NCBI RefSeq assembly: GCF_001426225.1
Contig: NZ_LMRT01000001.1
Span: forward strand, 1,169,138 to 1,233,137
Source: Allobosea sp. Leaf344
GTDB lineage: Bacteria; Pseudomonadota; Alphaproteobacteria; Rhizobiales; Beijerinckiaceae
Direction of reading: 5' to 3'
DNA length: 64,000 bases
Position 1 is the first letter of the stretch, and the number at the start of each line of letters is the position of its first letter. The position numbers were made by a program, and so were the translations under genes. Shown in pieces: positions 37,887-47,850 of this stretch. Below the pieces are notes generated by a model, which was not told the DNA's origin, did not search any database, and worked only from the letters and a program-made list of their open reading frames with translations.

Positions 37887-40800
37887 ATGGCGCAGCTCAA
37901 CCTGTTCAGCATCCCCGCCGGCGCGCCCTTCCTCGACGTGCTGGCGCAGGCCATGCTGGAGGGGCGCTTCGGCCGGGTTCATGACCCCGCCGATCCCACC
38001 GCCATGGCGCGGACCACGCTCTATCTGCCGACGCGGCGGGCGGCGCGGGCTTTCGCCGCCTGCCTCTCCGAGAAACTCTCCGGCCAGCCGCTGCTGCTGC
38101 CGCGGATCGTGCCGCTCGGCGATGTCGACGAGGCGGAGACCGCGCTGATCGGGGCCGGTGGCTGGGGCCCGGAACAGATCGCGCCGATCGCGCCGCTGGT
38201 CCGGCGGATGCTGCTGACCCAGCTGGTCGACGCCTGGGGCAAGGCGGCCAATCGCAGCCATCTCAGGCTCGATCCGGGCGAGCCGGCGCTGGTGCCCTCC
38301 ACTTTGGCGGAATCCTACGGGCTGGCGGGCGACCTCGCCGCGCTGCTCGACCAGATGCAGACGGAGCGCGTGCCGGTGGAGCGGCTGAAGCAGCTGGATG
38401 CGGCGCGCTTCGACCAGGTCTGGCAGCTCAATGCCGGGTTCCTGGCCATTCTCGGCGAGAGCTGGCCGGCGCTGCTGGCCGAGCGCGGCGCCTGCGACCC
38501 CGCCGCCTTCCGCAACCGCATGCTCGCGGCCGAACGCGAGCGCCTGCTCTCGGGCGGGGTGACGGGCCCGATCATCGCCGCCGGCTCGACCGGCACGGTG
38601 CCCGCCACGGCCGATCTGCTGGCCGCCATCGCGCGGCTGCCGAACGGCGCCGTCATCCTGCCCGATCTCGACCTCGCTCTGCCGGAGCCGGCCTGGCGCG
38701 CCGTGGCCGAGGAACCGGCCCATTCCCATCCGCAGGCGGCCTTGCGCCAGCTGATGGGCACGCTCCAGGCGGAGCGCGACGACGTCACGCCGCTCGGCCT
38801 GCCCGATGCGGCGCGGGAGAGCCGCGCCGGGGTGCTGCGGGAAGCCCTGCTGCCGGCCTCGGTCAGCGAGGGCTGGGCCGATCTCAGGCAGAGGCTGCCG
38901 GAAGCGGCCTGCGCGCCCGGCTTCGCGGGGCTGCGCATCGTCGAGGCGGCGGCCGAGCGCGAGGAGGCGCTCAGCGTCGCCCTGGCCCTGCGCGAGACGC
39001 TGGAGGAGCCCGGCCGGCAGGCGGCGCTGGTGACGCCCGATCGCGGCCTGGCCGAGCGCGTCGCGGTGGAATTACAGCGCTGGGGCGTCAGCGTCGATGA
39101 TTCCGCCGGTTTGCCGCTGGCGCGCTGGCCGGCCGGCGCGCTGCTGCGGCTGGTTTTGGAGGCGGCGCTGGCGCGGATGACCCCCGCCACGGTGACGCCG
39201 CTGCTGGCGCATCCGCTCTGCCGGCTCGGCCTGCCGCGGGCCCGGGCCTTGCAGGGGGCGGCGGCGCTCGAAATCGGCGCCTGGCGTGGCCGGGCCGTCG
39301 GCAAGGGCCTGTCGGGGCTGGAGGCGAGCCTCGCCGGGCTGCGCCCGCAGCCGGAGGAGCGCCATGTGCCGGGCCCGCGCAAGCGCCTGAGCGAAGCCGA
39401 CGAAGCGGCGGCGCGCGACGTGCTGGCGGCGCTGGGCCTGGCGATGACACCGCTCTGCGATGCGCTGCATGCCGACGGGCCGGCGCTCTCCGCGGTGGCG
39501 GCGGCGGCCGGGCAGGCGATCGCGGCGGTGAGCCGCGACGAGGAAAGCCGCGTGCTCGGCTTCGGCGGCCCGGATGGCGAGGCGCTGAGCGGGCTCTTCG
39601 ACGAGATCGCGGCCTCCGCGGAATCCATGCCGCAGGGCGGGCAGCCCGCCGATTTCGTGGCGATCCTCGACGGTCTTCTGGCGGAGCAGGTGGTGCGGCG
39701 CAGCGGCGGCGGCCATCCCCGCGTCAAGATCTGGGGCCTGCTCGAGGCGCGGCTGCTCGAGGCGGACCATATCGTGCTCGGCGGGCTGAACGAGGATGTC
39801 TGGCCGCCCAAGACGCGCACCGACGCCTTCCTGAACCGGCCGATGCGGGCCGAGCTCGGATTATCCGCCCCCGAGCGCCGCGTCGGCCAGACGGCCCATG
39901 ATTTCGTGCAGGCGCTGATGGGCCGGCAGGTGACGCTGACGCGGGCGCGCAAGGCCGGCGAGGCCGAGACGATCGCCTCGCGCTTCTGGCTGCGGCTGAA
40001 GGCGGTGACGCCGCCGGCGCTATGGGCGAAATCCTGCGAGGCCGGCGACCGGCTCACCGCCCTGGCGGGACGGCTCAGCGCGCCGACGCCGGGCGTGGTG
40101 CCGGTCAAGCGCCCCGCGCCGCGGCCGCCGCGGCATCTGCAGCCGCGCGCGCTCAGCGTCACCGATGTCGAGACGCTCTATCGCGATCCCTACCAGATCC
40201 ATGCCCGCAAGATCCTGAAGCTCGACGCGCTCGATCCGCTGGTCGAGGACCCGACCGCGCAGGATCGCGGCAGCCTGCTGCACGAGATCGTCGAGACCTT
40301 CGCGCGGACCTATCCGCGCCATCTCCCCGCCGATGCGCATGCGCAGCTCCTGGCGATGGGCGCCGCCGCCTTCGCGCGCTATGCCGGCACGCCCGAGGTG
40401 AAGGCCTTCTGGTGGCCGCGCTTTCTGCTGACCGCGGCGCATTTCATCGCCTGGGAGGAGAGGCGGCGCGGCGGGCTGGAGCGCGTCGCGGTCGAGGCCT
40501 TCACCGGCCAGAGCTTCCCGCTTTCCGACGGGAGCAGCCTGTGGCTCAGCGGCAAGGCCGACCGCATCGAGATCACGCGGGAGCCGCGCCTGCGGATCAT
40601 CGACTTCAAGACCGGCGGCGCGCCGACCAAGGCACAGGTGCAGAAGGGTTTCGCCCCGCAATTGACGCTGGAGGCGGAGCTGGCGGCGCGGGCGGGTTTC
40701 GAGGGCGCGATCGGGCCGACTCCGGTCGAGTCGGTGCTTTATCTCAAGCTGCATCACGATCCCAAAGCCTGGGCCGAGGACAAGCCGCTGAGCTTCGGCG

Positions 40801-40991
40801 AGGAGCCCCTGGCCGATGTCGCGGCACGCCATCTCGCCAGGCTGCTGGAGCATGTCGAGGCGCTGCGCAGCGGGCGCGAGGCCTATCTGTCGCGGCGCGC
40901 GCCGGACTACATCAAATTCGCCAGCCCCTATGACCATCTCGCCCGGGTCAAGGAATGGTCGGCCGCCGCCGGCGAGGATGAGGACGCATGA
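37887..40991 (+). CDS. addB: Double-strand break repair protein AddB
   Basis: Helicase-like and nuclease subunit of AddAB, the RecBCD counterpart that processes double-strand ends for RecA. The 1034 residues follow the alphaproteobacterial AddB form: a degenerate helicase region, then a C-terminal PD-(D/E)XK nuclease (LLHEIVETFA, GKADRIEI, RIIDFKTG, then QLTLEAEL). The addA ATG overlaps its stop by four bases. It starts four bases after murU, so the repair genes share the murein-recycling transcript. Confidence 0.94.
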   Translation: MAQLNLFSIPAGAPFLDVLAQAMLEGRFGRVHDPADPTAMARTTLYLPTRRAARAFAACLSEKLSGQPLLLPRIVPLGDVDEAETALIGAGGWGPEQIAPIAPLVRRMLLTQLVDAWGKAANRSHLRLDPGEPALVPSTLAESYGLAGDLAALLDQMQTERVPVERLKQLDAARFDQVWQLNAGFLAILGESWPALLAERGACDPAAFRNRMLAAERERLLSGGVTGPIIAAGSTGTVPATADLLAAIARLPNGAVILPDLDLALPEPAWRAVAEEPAHSHPQAALRQLMGTLQAERDDVTPLGLPDAARESRAGVLREALLPASVSEGWADLRQRLPEAACAPGFAGLRIVEAAAEREEALSVALALRETLEEPGRQAALVTPDRGLAERVAVELQRWGVSVDDSAGLPLARWPAGALLRLVLEAALARMTPATVTPLLAHPLCRLGLPRARALQGAAALEIGAWRGRAVGKGLSGLEASLAGLRPQPEERHVPGPRKRLSEADEAAARDVLAALGLAMTPLCDALHADGPALSAVAAAAGQAIAAVSRDEESRVLGFGGPDGEALSGLFDEIAASAESMPQGGQPADFVAILDGLLAEQVVRRSGGGHPRVKIWGLLEARLLEADHIVLGGLNEDVWPPKTRTDAFLNRPMRAELGLSAPERRVGQTAHDFVQALMGRQVTLTRARKAGEAETIASRFWLRLKAVTPPALWAKSCEAGDRLTALAGRLSAPTPGVVPVKRPAPRPPRHLQPRALSVTDVETLYRDPYQIHARKILKLDALDPLVEDPTAQDRGSLLHEIVETFARTYPRHLPADAHAQLLAMGAAAFARYAGTPEVKAFWWPRFLLTAAHFIAWEERRRGGLERVAVEAFTGQSFPLSDGSSLWLSGKADRIEITREPRLRIIDFKTGGAPTKAQVQKGFAPQLTLEAELAARAGFEGAIGPTPVESVLYLKLHHDPKAWAEDKPLSFGEEPLADVAARHLARLLEHVEALRSGREAYLSRRAPDYIKFASPYDHLARVKEWSAAAGEDEDA

Positions 40992-43900
40992 AGCCGGGCT
41001 GGATCGTGCCGCCGCTCACCGACCAGCGCCAGGCGCTGGCGGCGGAACCGCGGCTCAGCGCCTGGGTCTCGGCCAATGCCGGCTCGGGCAAGACGCATGT
41101 GCTGGTCAACCGGGTGCTGCGCCTGCTGCTCGACGGGGTGGCGCCGGGGCGGATGCTCTGCATCACCTATACCAAGGCCGCCGCCGCCAATATGGCGAAC
41201 CGGATCTTCCGGGTGCTGGGCGAATGGGCGACGCTGGACGAGCCGGCGTTGGACGCGGCGCTGGCGAAGCTGACCGGCGAGGCGCCGGCGCCGGGCCGGC
41301 GGGCGATCGCCCGGCGGCTCTTCGCGCAGGCGCTGGAGACGCCGGGCGGGCTGAAGATCGAGACCATCCACGCCTTCTGCACCAGGGTGCTGCAATCGGC
41401 GCCGTTCGAAGCAAATGTCCCGCCACGCTTCGAGATCGCGGACGACGTGGCGCAGGCCGAGATGCTGCGCGAGGCGCGGCGCGCGCTGCTCGCCGACGCC
41501 GCTTCCGATCCCGACGGCGCGCTGGCCGGGGCGCTGGCGCTGCTGGCGCGGCAGGCGGCGCAGGACACCTTCGACGCGATGATGCGCGAGGCCCTGCACC
41601 AGCGGGCGCTGTTCAGCGATGCGCAGGGGCGGGCCCGCGACCCGGCCGAGATCCTGGCCGGGATCAGCGCTTTCCTGAAGATCACACCGCGGCTGACGGC
41701 GGCCGAGGTGCATGCGGAGTTCCGCGACGACGTCGCGCGGCTGGGAGGGCTGCCGGCGCTGGTCGAGGCGCTGCAGGCCGGCAGCGAGACCCGCAAGCGC
41801 TTCGCCGCGACGCTGCGCGCGCTGATCGCCTGCGAGGATGGCGGCGACCCGGTCGGGTTCTGCCGCAAGGGCTTCATCACCGAGGCGGGTGCGATCAACC
41901 AGCATATCCGCGGCAAGGGCAAATCCGAATTCGAGCCGGATGTGCTGGAGACGCTGGAAAGCCTCGCCGCCAGACTGCTGGCGGCGGCCGAGCGCCTCGC
42001 CGCGATCGCCACGCGGGATCGCAGCCACGCGCTGGCGCTGCTGGTGACGCAGATGCTGGCGAGCTACCAGCGGCAGAAGAGCCGGCGCTCCCTGCTCGAT
42101 TACGACGATCTGATCGCCCGCACCCGCTCGCTGCTCTCGCGCGTCGAGGCGAGCTGGGTGCTCTACAAGCTCGATGCCGGGATCGACCACATCTTGCTCG
42201 ACGAGGCGCAGGACACCAGCGAGGCGCAATGGGCGATCCTGCGCAAGCTGGCCGAGGAGTTCAGCGCCGCCGATGCGGGGCCCAAGCCGCGCACGATCTT
42301 CGCCGTCGGCGACGAGAAACAGTCGATCTACGGTTTCCAGGGCGCGATGCCGAAGGCTTTCGGCGAGGAGCGCAGCCGGCTCAGCCTGCGCATCCGGGCC
42401 GCGGGTCAGCGCTTCGAGAGCGTCAGCCTGAATACCTCCTTCCGCTCGACGCCGGACATCATGCAGGCGGTCGACGCGGTCTTCGCGATGGAGGCCCATG
42501 CCGCCGGGCTGGTCTTCGACGGCGGGTCGCGGCCGGAGCCGCATGAGACGGTGCGCCGCAACGATCCGGGCTGCGTCGATCTCTGGCCGATCTCCGTCGA
42601 CGATACGGGCGAGCCGCCCGATGCCTGGACGACGCCGGTGGATGCCGTGGAGCGGCGCAGCGGCACGGCCAAGCTCGCCGCGCGCATCGCGGCCGTGCTG
42701 TCGCGCTGGCGCAAGGCCGGGCATGACGATCTCGGGCGGCGCTTCGCGCCCGGCGACGTGATGATCCTGCTGCGGCAGCGCGGCGCGCTGTTCGAGGCGA
42801 TCGTCAAGGCGCTGAAGGATGCCGATGTCCCCGTCACAGGGCGCGACCGGCTGACGCTCGCCGACCATCCGGCGGTGGAGGATCTGCTGGTGCTCGGGCG
42901 CAGTCTGCTCCTGCCCGAGGATGATCTGACGCTCGCCACCGCGCTGAAGACGCCGCTGCTCGGCCTCGACGACGAGGACCTGCTGCGGCTCGCGCCGGAG
43001 CGGACGGGCTCGCTGCGCCAGGCGCTGCAGCAGGCGGGCGCGACGGAGCCGCGCTACGCCGAGGCCGAGGCGCGGCTCGTGGGCATGGCGGCGGAGGCCG
43101 GGCGCTGCGGCCCCTTCCGCTTCTTCGCCGGGCTGCTCGGCCCGGGCGGCGGCCGCAGCCTGGCGCTGGCGCGGCTCGGCGCCGAGGCGGGGGATGCGCT
43201 GGACGCCTTCCTCAACGCAGCGCTCGACCATGAGAGGCGCTACGGCCCCTCTTTGGCCGGTTTCCTGCACCGCATCGGCGCGACCGCCACCGATGTGAAG
43301 CGCGATCTCTCGGCCAGCGCCGGCGAGGTCAGGGTGATGACCGTGCACGGCGCCAAGGGGCTGGAGGCACGGATGGTGATCCTGGCCGATCTCGCGCCCG
43401 AGCCCGGCGCCAAGCGCCTGCCCAAGATCCTGGCGGTTCAGCCGCCGCACGGCGCGGCCGTGCCGCTCTGGCCACCGGCCAACGCCGAGGATGCCGAGCC
43501 GACGCGCGACGCGAAGAAAAAGGTCGTGGCGCAGCTGGTCGAGGAGCACCACCGGCTGCTCTATGTCGCGATGACGCGGGCCGAGGACAGGCTGATCGTC
43601 TGCGGCGCCCAGGCGAAGGGCGAGATCCCACAGGGCAGCTGGTATGGGATGATCAAGGAGGGACTGTCCCAGGCGCCGCAGGGCCTGGCCGCGGTGCCGG
43701 CGCCCGATGGCGACGGCGAGATCTGCCGGTTCCGCGTCTCGGCGGCCGGCGCCGACGAGGCCGCGGACGGGCCCAAAGCAACAGCACCGGTGCCGCTGCC
43801 GGACTGGCTGCACCGCCAGGCCCCGGAGGAAGCCGAGCCGGCCCCGCCGCTGAAACCCTCCAGCGCCCTCTCCGCCGCGGATGGCGGCGAGCGCCCGGGC

Positions 43901-44440
43901 GACGGCCCCTATCTCGCCGAGGCCGCGGCCGCAGGGCGCCTCGCCCATCTCCTGCTGCAGCTCCTGCCGGATATTTCGCCGGCCCAGCGCCCGGGCACGG
44001 CGGCGGCGCTGGCCGCGTCGCGCGGCGCCGCGCTGCCGGTCGCGCGGCGCGAGCGGATCGTGGCCGATGCGCTGGCGCTGCTCGCCAGGCCCGATTTCGC
44101 GGCGCTGTTCGCCGCTGGCTCGCTGGCGGAGACGCCGGTCGCGGGCGCCATCACCCTGCGCGACGGCTCGCGCCGGATGGTCAGTGGCCAGATCGACCGG
44201 CTGGCGGTCGGCCCGGCCGAGGTGCTGATCGCCGATTTCAAGACCGCCGCGACCCCGCCACGCTCTGCCGAATTCATTCCCGCTGCGACGCTGGCGCAGC
44301 TCGCGGTGTACAGGGCGCTGCTGGCGCAGATCTATCCCGGCCGCAGGATCCGGACCTTGGTGATCTACACCGCCAGCCTCACGGCTTTCGATCTCGACGA
44401 CGCCATTCTGGAAGCGGTGCTTGCAGGAATGACGGGTTAG
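40988..44440 (+). CDS. addA: Double-strand break repair helicase AddA
   Basis: UvrD-type 3'-5' helicase and nuclease of AddAB, 1150 residues. Motif I is [15 protein letters not shown] (about residue 35), motif [15 protein letters not shown], motif [17 protein letters not shown], and later [14 protein letters not shown] and [11 protein letters not shown]. The C-terminal nuclease has GQIDRLAV and IADFKTA. All helicase motifs are intact. It is followed by trxA, as in many Rhizobiales. Confidence 0.95.
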   Translation: MKPGWIVPPLTDQRQALAAEPRLSAWVSANAGSGKTHVLVNRVLRLLLDGVAPGRMLCITYTKAAAANMANRIFRVLGEWATLDEPALDAALAKLTGEAPAPGRRAIARRLFAQALETPGGLKIETIHAFCTRVLQSAPFEANVPPRFEIADDVAQAEMLREARRALLADAASDPDGALAGALALLARQAAQDTFDAMMREALHQRALFSDAQGRARDPAEILAGISAFLKITPRLTAAEVHAEFRDDVARLGGLPALVEALQAGSETRKRFAATLRALIACEDGGDPVGFCRKGFITEAGAINQHIRGKGKSEFEPDVLETLESLAARLLAAAERLAAIATRDRSHALALLVTQMLASYQRQKSRRSLLDYDDLIARTRSLLSRVEASWVLYKLDAGIDHILLDEAQDTSEAQWAILRKLAEEFSAADAGPKPRTIFAVGDEKQSIYGFQGAMPKAFGEERSRLSLRIRAAGQRFESVSLNTSFRSTPDIMQAVDAVFAMEAHAAGLVFDGGSRPEPHETVRRNDPGCVDLWPISVDDTGEPPDAWTTPVDAVERRSGTAKLAARIAAVLSRWRKAGHDDLGRRFAPGDVMILLRQRGALFEAIVKALKDADVPVTGRDRLTLADHPAVEDLLVLGRSLLLPEDDLTLATALKTPLLGLDDEDLLRLAPERTGSLRQALQQAGATEPRYAEAEARLVGMAAEAGRCGPFRFFAGLLGPGGGRSLALARLGAEAGDALDAFLNAALDHERRYGPSLAGFLHRIGATATDVKRDLSASAGEVRVMTVHGAKGLEARMVILADLAPEPGAKRLPKILAVQPPHGAAVPLWPPANAEDAEPTRDAKKKVVAQLVEEHHRLLYVAMTRAEDRLIVCGAQAKGEIPQGSWYGMIKEGLSQAPQGLAAVPAPDGDGEICRFRVSAAGADEAADGPKATAPVPLPDWLHRQAPEEAEPAPPLKPSSALSAADGGERPGDGPYLAEAAAAGRLAHLLLQLLPDISPAQRPGTAAALAASRGAALPVARRERIVADALALLARPDFAALFAAGSLAETPVAGAITLRDGSRRMVSGQIDRLAVGPAEVLIADFKTAATPPRSAEFIPAATLAQLAVYRALLAQIYPGRRIRTLVIYTASLTAFDLDDAILEAVLAGMTG

Positions 44441-44549
44441 ACCTGCTTCCCTGCCCTGCCCCCGCGCCTTGACCGGGGGCATGGGCCTTCATAGCTTCCA
44501 GACGAACGCAGCGCGGCTGCGACCAGACGAGAATCGAAAGGCGATGGCC

Positions 44550-44870
44550 ATGGCGACCAGCAAGGTAACCGATGCGAGCTTCGAGGCCGACGTCCTCAAA
44601 TCCTCCGAGCCGGTGGTGGTGGATTTCTGGGCCGAATGGTGCGGCCCCTGCCGGATGATCGGCCCGGCGCTCGAGGAGATCGCGACCGAGATGAACGGCA
44701 AGGTCAAGATCGTGAAGATGAATGTCGACGAGAACCAGGCGATCCCGGCGCAGTTCGGCATCCGCTCGATCCCGACGCTGATGCTGTTCAAGGACGGCAA
44801 GCTCGCCTCGCAGAAGGTCGGCGCGGCGCCCAAGAGCGACCTTTCGCGCTGGATCTCCGGTTCCGTGTGA
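44550..44870 (+). CDS. trxA: Thioredoxin
   Basis: General cytoplasmic disulfide reductase, 106 residues, with the WCGPC active site ([11 protein letters not shown]), [25 protein letters not shown] containing the cis-Pro, and the expected C-terminus. The frame is open from 44469, but ATG 44550 (AAAGG eight bases upstream) gives the normal length; ATG 44544 is an alternative. A terminator follows. Confidence 0.95.
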   Translation: MATSKVTDASFEADVLKSSEPVVVDFWAEWCGPCRMIGPALEEIATEMNGKVKIVKMNVDENQAIPAQFGIRSIPTLMLFKDGKLASQKVGAAPKSDLSRWISGSV

Positions 44871-44896
44871 ACCCCGCGAGCCGTTTCGACCGCAAG

Positions 44897-44924
44897 ACCC
44901 GCCGGAGCCATCCGGCGGGTTTTT
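44897..44924 (+). terminator. Rho-independent terminator after trxA
   Basis: ACCCGCCGGA and TCCGGCGGGT pair perfectly around GCCA and are followed by TTTTC. It lies 27 bases after trxA and just beyond the cobQ stop on the other strand, where only a weak A-run would serve. Confidence 0.88.
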
Positions 44925-44932
44925 CATTGGGT

Positions 44933-46402
44933 TCAGGCGCCCTGCCTGGCCAGGGACAAGAGCGCCTCGGTGTCGAGATGCCGCTCCAGATGCCCGGCGA
45001 GCCGATCGAGCACCGCCTCGATCCCGGCCTCATAGGCCAGGCCCGAGCCGGCCAGGCCGAGCCCCGAGAGATAGGCGGCGCGGACGGAATCGCTGGCGAA
45101 GAGGCCGTGGAGATAAGTGCCGAGCACGCGCCCGTCGCGGCTCGCGGCGCCCTCCGGCCCCGAATCCGTCCGGAACGGCGCATGCGCGCGATCCGCGCCC
45201 TCGCTGCGGCCGAGATGGATTTCATAGGCCAGCCCCGCGCAGCCGCTGGCGGCGTGGGAGAAAGCGGTCTGGCGGACCGTCTTGTCGCGGTCGAGGACGG
45301 TGTCGACATCCAATAGGCCGAGCCCCGGCGCCTCCCCAGCGGGGCCCTCGAGTCCCAGCGGATCCCTGACCAGGCGGCCGAGCATCTGGTAGCCGCCGCA
45401 CAGGCCGAGGACATGCCCGCCCCGGCGATGATGGGCGGCGATGTCGATATCCCAGCCTTCGCCGCGCAGCACCGCCAGATCGCGCAGGGTCGTCTTGGAG
45501 CCGGGCAGGATGACAAGATCGGCATCGCCCGGCAGGGCCTGGCCGCGGGGCACGAGCATGAGGTCGATCGCCGGCTCCGCCCTGAGCGGATCGAGATCGT
45601 CGAAATTGGCGATACCCGGCAGCATCGGCACGGCGATCTTCAGTGAAGCGCCCGGCTTGCGCGCGCCGGAGCGCAGATCGAGCCCATCCTCCGCCGGCAG
45701 CTGCGCGGCCTCGGCGAACCAGGGCACGACGCCGAAGCAGGGCCAGCCGGTCAGGCCCCGGATCGTCTCGATCCCCGGGGCGAACAGCGCGACGTCGCCG
45801 CGGAACCGGTTGATCGCGAAGCCGCGAATCATCGCGCGGTCCTCGGCGTCGAGCACGGCATGCGATCCGACCAGGCTGGCGATGACGCCGCCGCGATCGA
45901 TGTCGCCGACCAGCACCGCCGGAACGGAGGCGGCGCGGGCGAAGCCGAGATTGGCGATGTCGCGCGCCCGCAGATTGGTCTCGGCCGGGGAGCCGGCCCC
46001 CTCCACGATCACCAGATCGGCGCCTTCGCCCAGGCGGGCGAAGCTCTCCAGCACCTGCGGCAGGAACTCGCCGCGTCGCTGGTAATCGCCGGAGGAGAGA
46101 CGCCCGGCGACGCGGCCCTGCAGGATGATCTGGCTGCCCGTGGCGCTCTCCGGCTTCAGCAGCACGGGATTCATGTCGGTATGGGGGGCGATCCGGGCCG
46201 CCCGCGCCTGCAGCGCCTGGGCCCGCCCGATCTCGCCGCTGGGGGTGGCGGCGGCGTTGTTCGACATGTTCTGCGGCTTGAAGGGGCGCACCGCGAGGCC
46301 GCGATCGGCGAAGAGCCGGCAGAGCCCGGCGACGAGCAGGGATTTACCGACATTCGATCCGGTGCCGAGGATCATGATGGCTGGCGTGCGCGGCGGGCTC
46401 AT
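44933..46402 (-). CDS. cobQ: Cobyric acid synthase
   Basis: Amidates four side chains of adenosylcobyrinic a,c-diamide in B12 synthesis. The 489 residues hold an N-terminal ATP-binding domain ([34 protein letters not shown]) and a C-terminal glutamine amidotransferase-like domain with the nucleophile in LCGGYQMLG and the partner His in YLHGLF. ATG 46402 is preferred to the TTG at 46435. No other cob genes are in the window, and I could not see a cobalamin riboswitch upstream. Confidence 0.94.
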   Translation of the reverse strand: MSPPRTPAIMILGTGSNVGKSLLVAGLCRLFADRGLAVRPFKPQNMSNNAAATPSGEIGRAQALQARAARIAPHTDMNPVLLKPESATGSQIILQGRVAGRLSSGDYQRRGEFLPQVLESFARLGEGADLVIVEGAGSPAETNLRARDIANLGFARAASVPAVLVGDIDRGGVIASLVGSHAVLDAEDRAMIRGFAINRFRGDVALFAPGIETIRGLTGWPCFGVVPWFAEAAQLPAEDGLDLRSGARKPGASLKIAVPMLPGIANFDDLDPLRAEPAIDLMLVPRGQALPGDADLVILPGSKTTLRDLAVLRGEGWDIDIAAHHRRGGHVLGLCGGYQMLGRLVRDPLGLEGPAGEAPGLGLLDVDTVLDRDKTVRQTAFSHAASGCAGLAYEIHLGRSEGADRAHAPFRTDSGPEGAASRDGRVLGTYLHGLFASDSVRAAYLSGLGLAGSGLAYEAGIEAVLDRLAGHLERHLDTEALLSLARQGA

Positions 46403-46574
46403 GGCCCTGCCTATCCAGCCTCGGTGACGCCGCAAAGCGGAATCTGCGGCCGCGCGCGGCGAAACATCCTGCCGGAAACGAGTCGCCGGCCCACGCTAGA
46501 AAGGACGACCGCCAAAGGGGCGATGCAGCCGTCCAACCCGGCGTGAACCGGCGAGCCCATAGAACACTGACTTG

Positions 46575-46596
46575 TGATGAATGTCAACATTCATCA
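46575..46596. promoter_or_regulatory. Perfect 10-2-10 palindrome between cobQ and the aminotransferase gene
   Basis: TGATGAATGT and ACATTCATCA flank CA, every base of both arms matching. On the minus strand it contains TTGACA followed, 17 bases later, by TTCTAT, so it would overlap the -35 box of a cobQ-direction promoter. It lies 91 bases before the aminotransferase ATG. The form suits a MarR- or GntR-type dimer; no regulator gene is adjacent. Confidence 0.55.
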
Positions 46597-46686
46597 TTCG
46601 ATATGGTTTCGCCAGTCCTCGGGATGCGTCCGGCGCAGAGGCGTGATAAGGCGCGCTCTGCCTGAAGCTCCGGAAGCCGACCCGCC

Positions 46687-47847
46687 ATGAACCCGATCTT
46701 CTCCGCCCTGCAGACCAGCGTCTTCGAAGTAATGTCGCAACTGGCACGCGAGACCGGCGCGGTGAATCTCGGCCAGGGCTTTCCCGACGATCCCGGCCCC
46801 GAGGACGTCCGCCGCAAGGCGGCCGAGGCGGTGATGACCGGCTGGAACCAGTATCCGCCGATGATGGGGTTGCCCGAGCTGCGCGAGGCGACCGCGGCGC
46901 ATTACAAGCGCTGGCAGGGGCTGGATCTCGATCCCGCCAGCGAGATCATGGTCACCTCGGGCGCCACCGAAGCGATTGCCGGGGCGCTGATGGCGCTGAT
47001 CACCCCCGGCGACGAGGTGGTGCTGTTCGAGCCGATGTACGACGCCTATGTGCCGCTGGTGCGCCGGGCCGGCGGCATCCCGAAATTCGTGACGCTGACG
47101 CCGCCGGCCTTCGGCCTGACGGAGGCGGCCCTGGCGCAGGCCTTCGGCCCGAAGACCCGCGTCGTCCTGTTCAACAACCCGCTGAACCCGACGGCGACGA
47201 TCTTCAGCGAGGCCGATCTCGACCTGCTGGCGCAGTTCTGCGTCCGGCACGACGCCGTCGCGATCTGCGACGAGGTCTGGGAGCATGTCGTCTTCGACGG
47301 GCGCCGGCATGTGCCGATGCTGGCCCGGCCCGGCATGCGCGAGCGGACGGTGAAGATCTCCTCGGCCGGCAAGATCTTCTCGCTCACCGGCTGGAAGGTC
47401 GGGCTGGTGATGGCGGCGCCGCGGCTGATGCGGGTGCTGGCCAAGGCGCATCAATACATCACCTTCACCACCCCGCCCAATCTGCAGGCCGCGGTGGCCT
47501 ATGGGCTCGGCAAGGAGGACAGCTATTTCGAGACGATGCGCGCCGATTTCCAGCGCTCGCGGGACCGGTTCGCGGCGGGGCTGAAGGCGCTCGACTATGC
47601 CGTGCTGCCGAGCGTCGGCACCTATTTCCTCAATGTCGACATCGCGCCGCTGGGCGAGAGCGACGATGTCGCCTTCTGCAAGCGGCTGGTCACCGAAAGC
47701 GGCGTCGCCGCCATCCCCGTCAGCGCCTTCTATGCGGAAGGCGCGGTCAGGACCATCGTCCGCTTCTGCTTCGCCAAGCATGATGCGACGCTGGATGCGG
47801 CGCTGGACCGGCTGGAGAGCCGCCGCGCCAAGGCCGCTGCGCGCTGA
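46687..47847 (+). CDS. PLP-dependent aminotransferase (class I/II, kynurenine/methionine type)
   Basis: Fold-type I transaminase of 386 residues: NLGQGFPDDPGPE near the N-terminus, FNNPLNPTA, CDEVWEHVVFDG, the PLP Lys in SSAGKIFSLTGWKVG, and the carboxylate-binding Arg in VRFCFAKHD. Overall form and the NLGQGFPD stretch resemble YbdL/KAT-type enzymes acting on methionine, glutamine or kynurenine. The exact amino donor is not determinable. It is the first gene after a striking palindrome, suggesting regulated expression. Confidence 0.9.
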   Translation: MNPIFSALQTSVFEVMSQLARETGAVNLGQGFPDDPGPEDVRRKAAEAVMTGWNQYPPMMGLPELREATAAHYKRWQGLDLDPASEIMVTSGATEAIAGALMALITPGDEVVLFEPMYDAYVPLVRRAGGIPKFVTLTPPAFGLTEAALAQAFGPKTRVVLFNNPLNPTATIFSEADLDLLAQFCVRHDAVAICDEVWEHVVFDGRRHVPMLARPGMRERTVKISSAGKIFSLTGWKVGLVMAAPRLMRVLAKAHQYITFTTPPNLQAAVAYGLGKEDSYFETMRADFQRSRDRFAAGLKALDYAVLPSVGTYFLNVDIAPLGESDDVAFCKRLVTESGVAAIPVSAFYAEGAVRTIVRFCFAKHDATLDAALDRLESRRAKAAAR

Positions 47848-47850
47848 GCC

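Noticed and set aside
34935..38729. Minus-strand open frame of 1264 codons
   Set aside because: Antisense shadow of divL, tsaE-amgK, murU and addB, all of which have full family motifs on the plus strand. Its composition is Arg/Gln/Gly/His repeats without any domain.
40928..44482. Minus-strand open frame of 1184 codons
   Set aside because: Antisense shadow of addA, a well-supported UvrD-type helicase.
46403..46686. Cobalamin riboswitch upstream of cobQ
   Set aside because: Searched by eye for the B12 box (GCCACTG) and the conserved core on the minus strand; neither is present.
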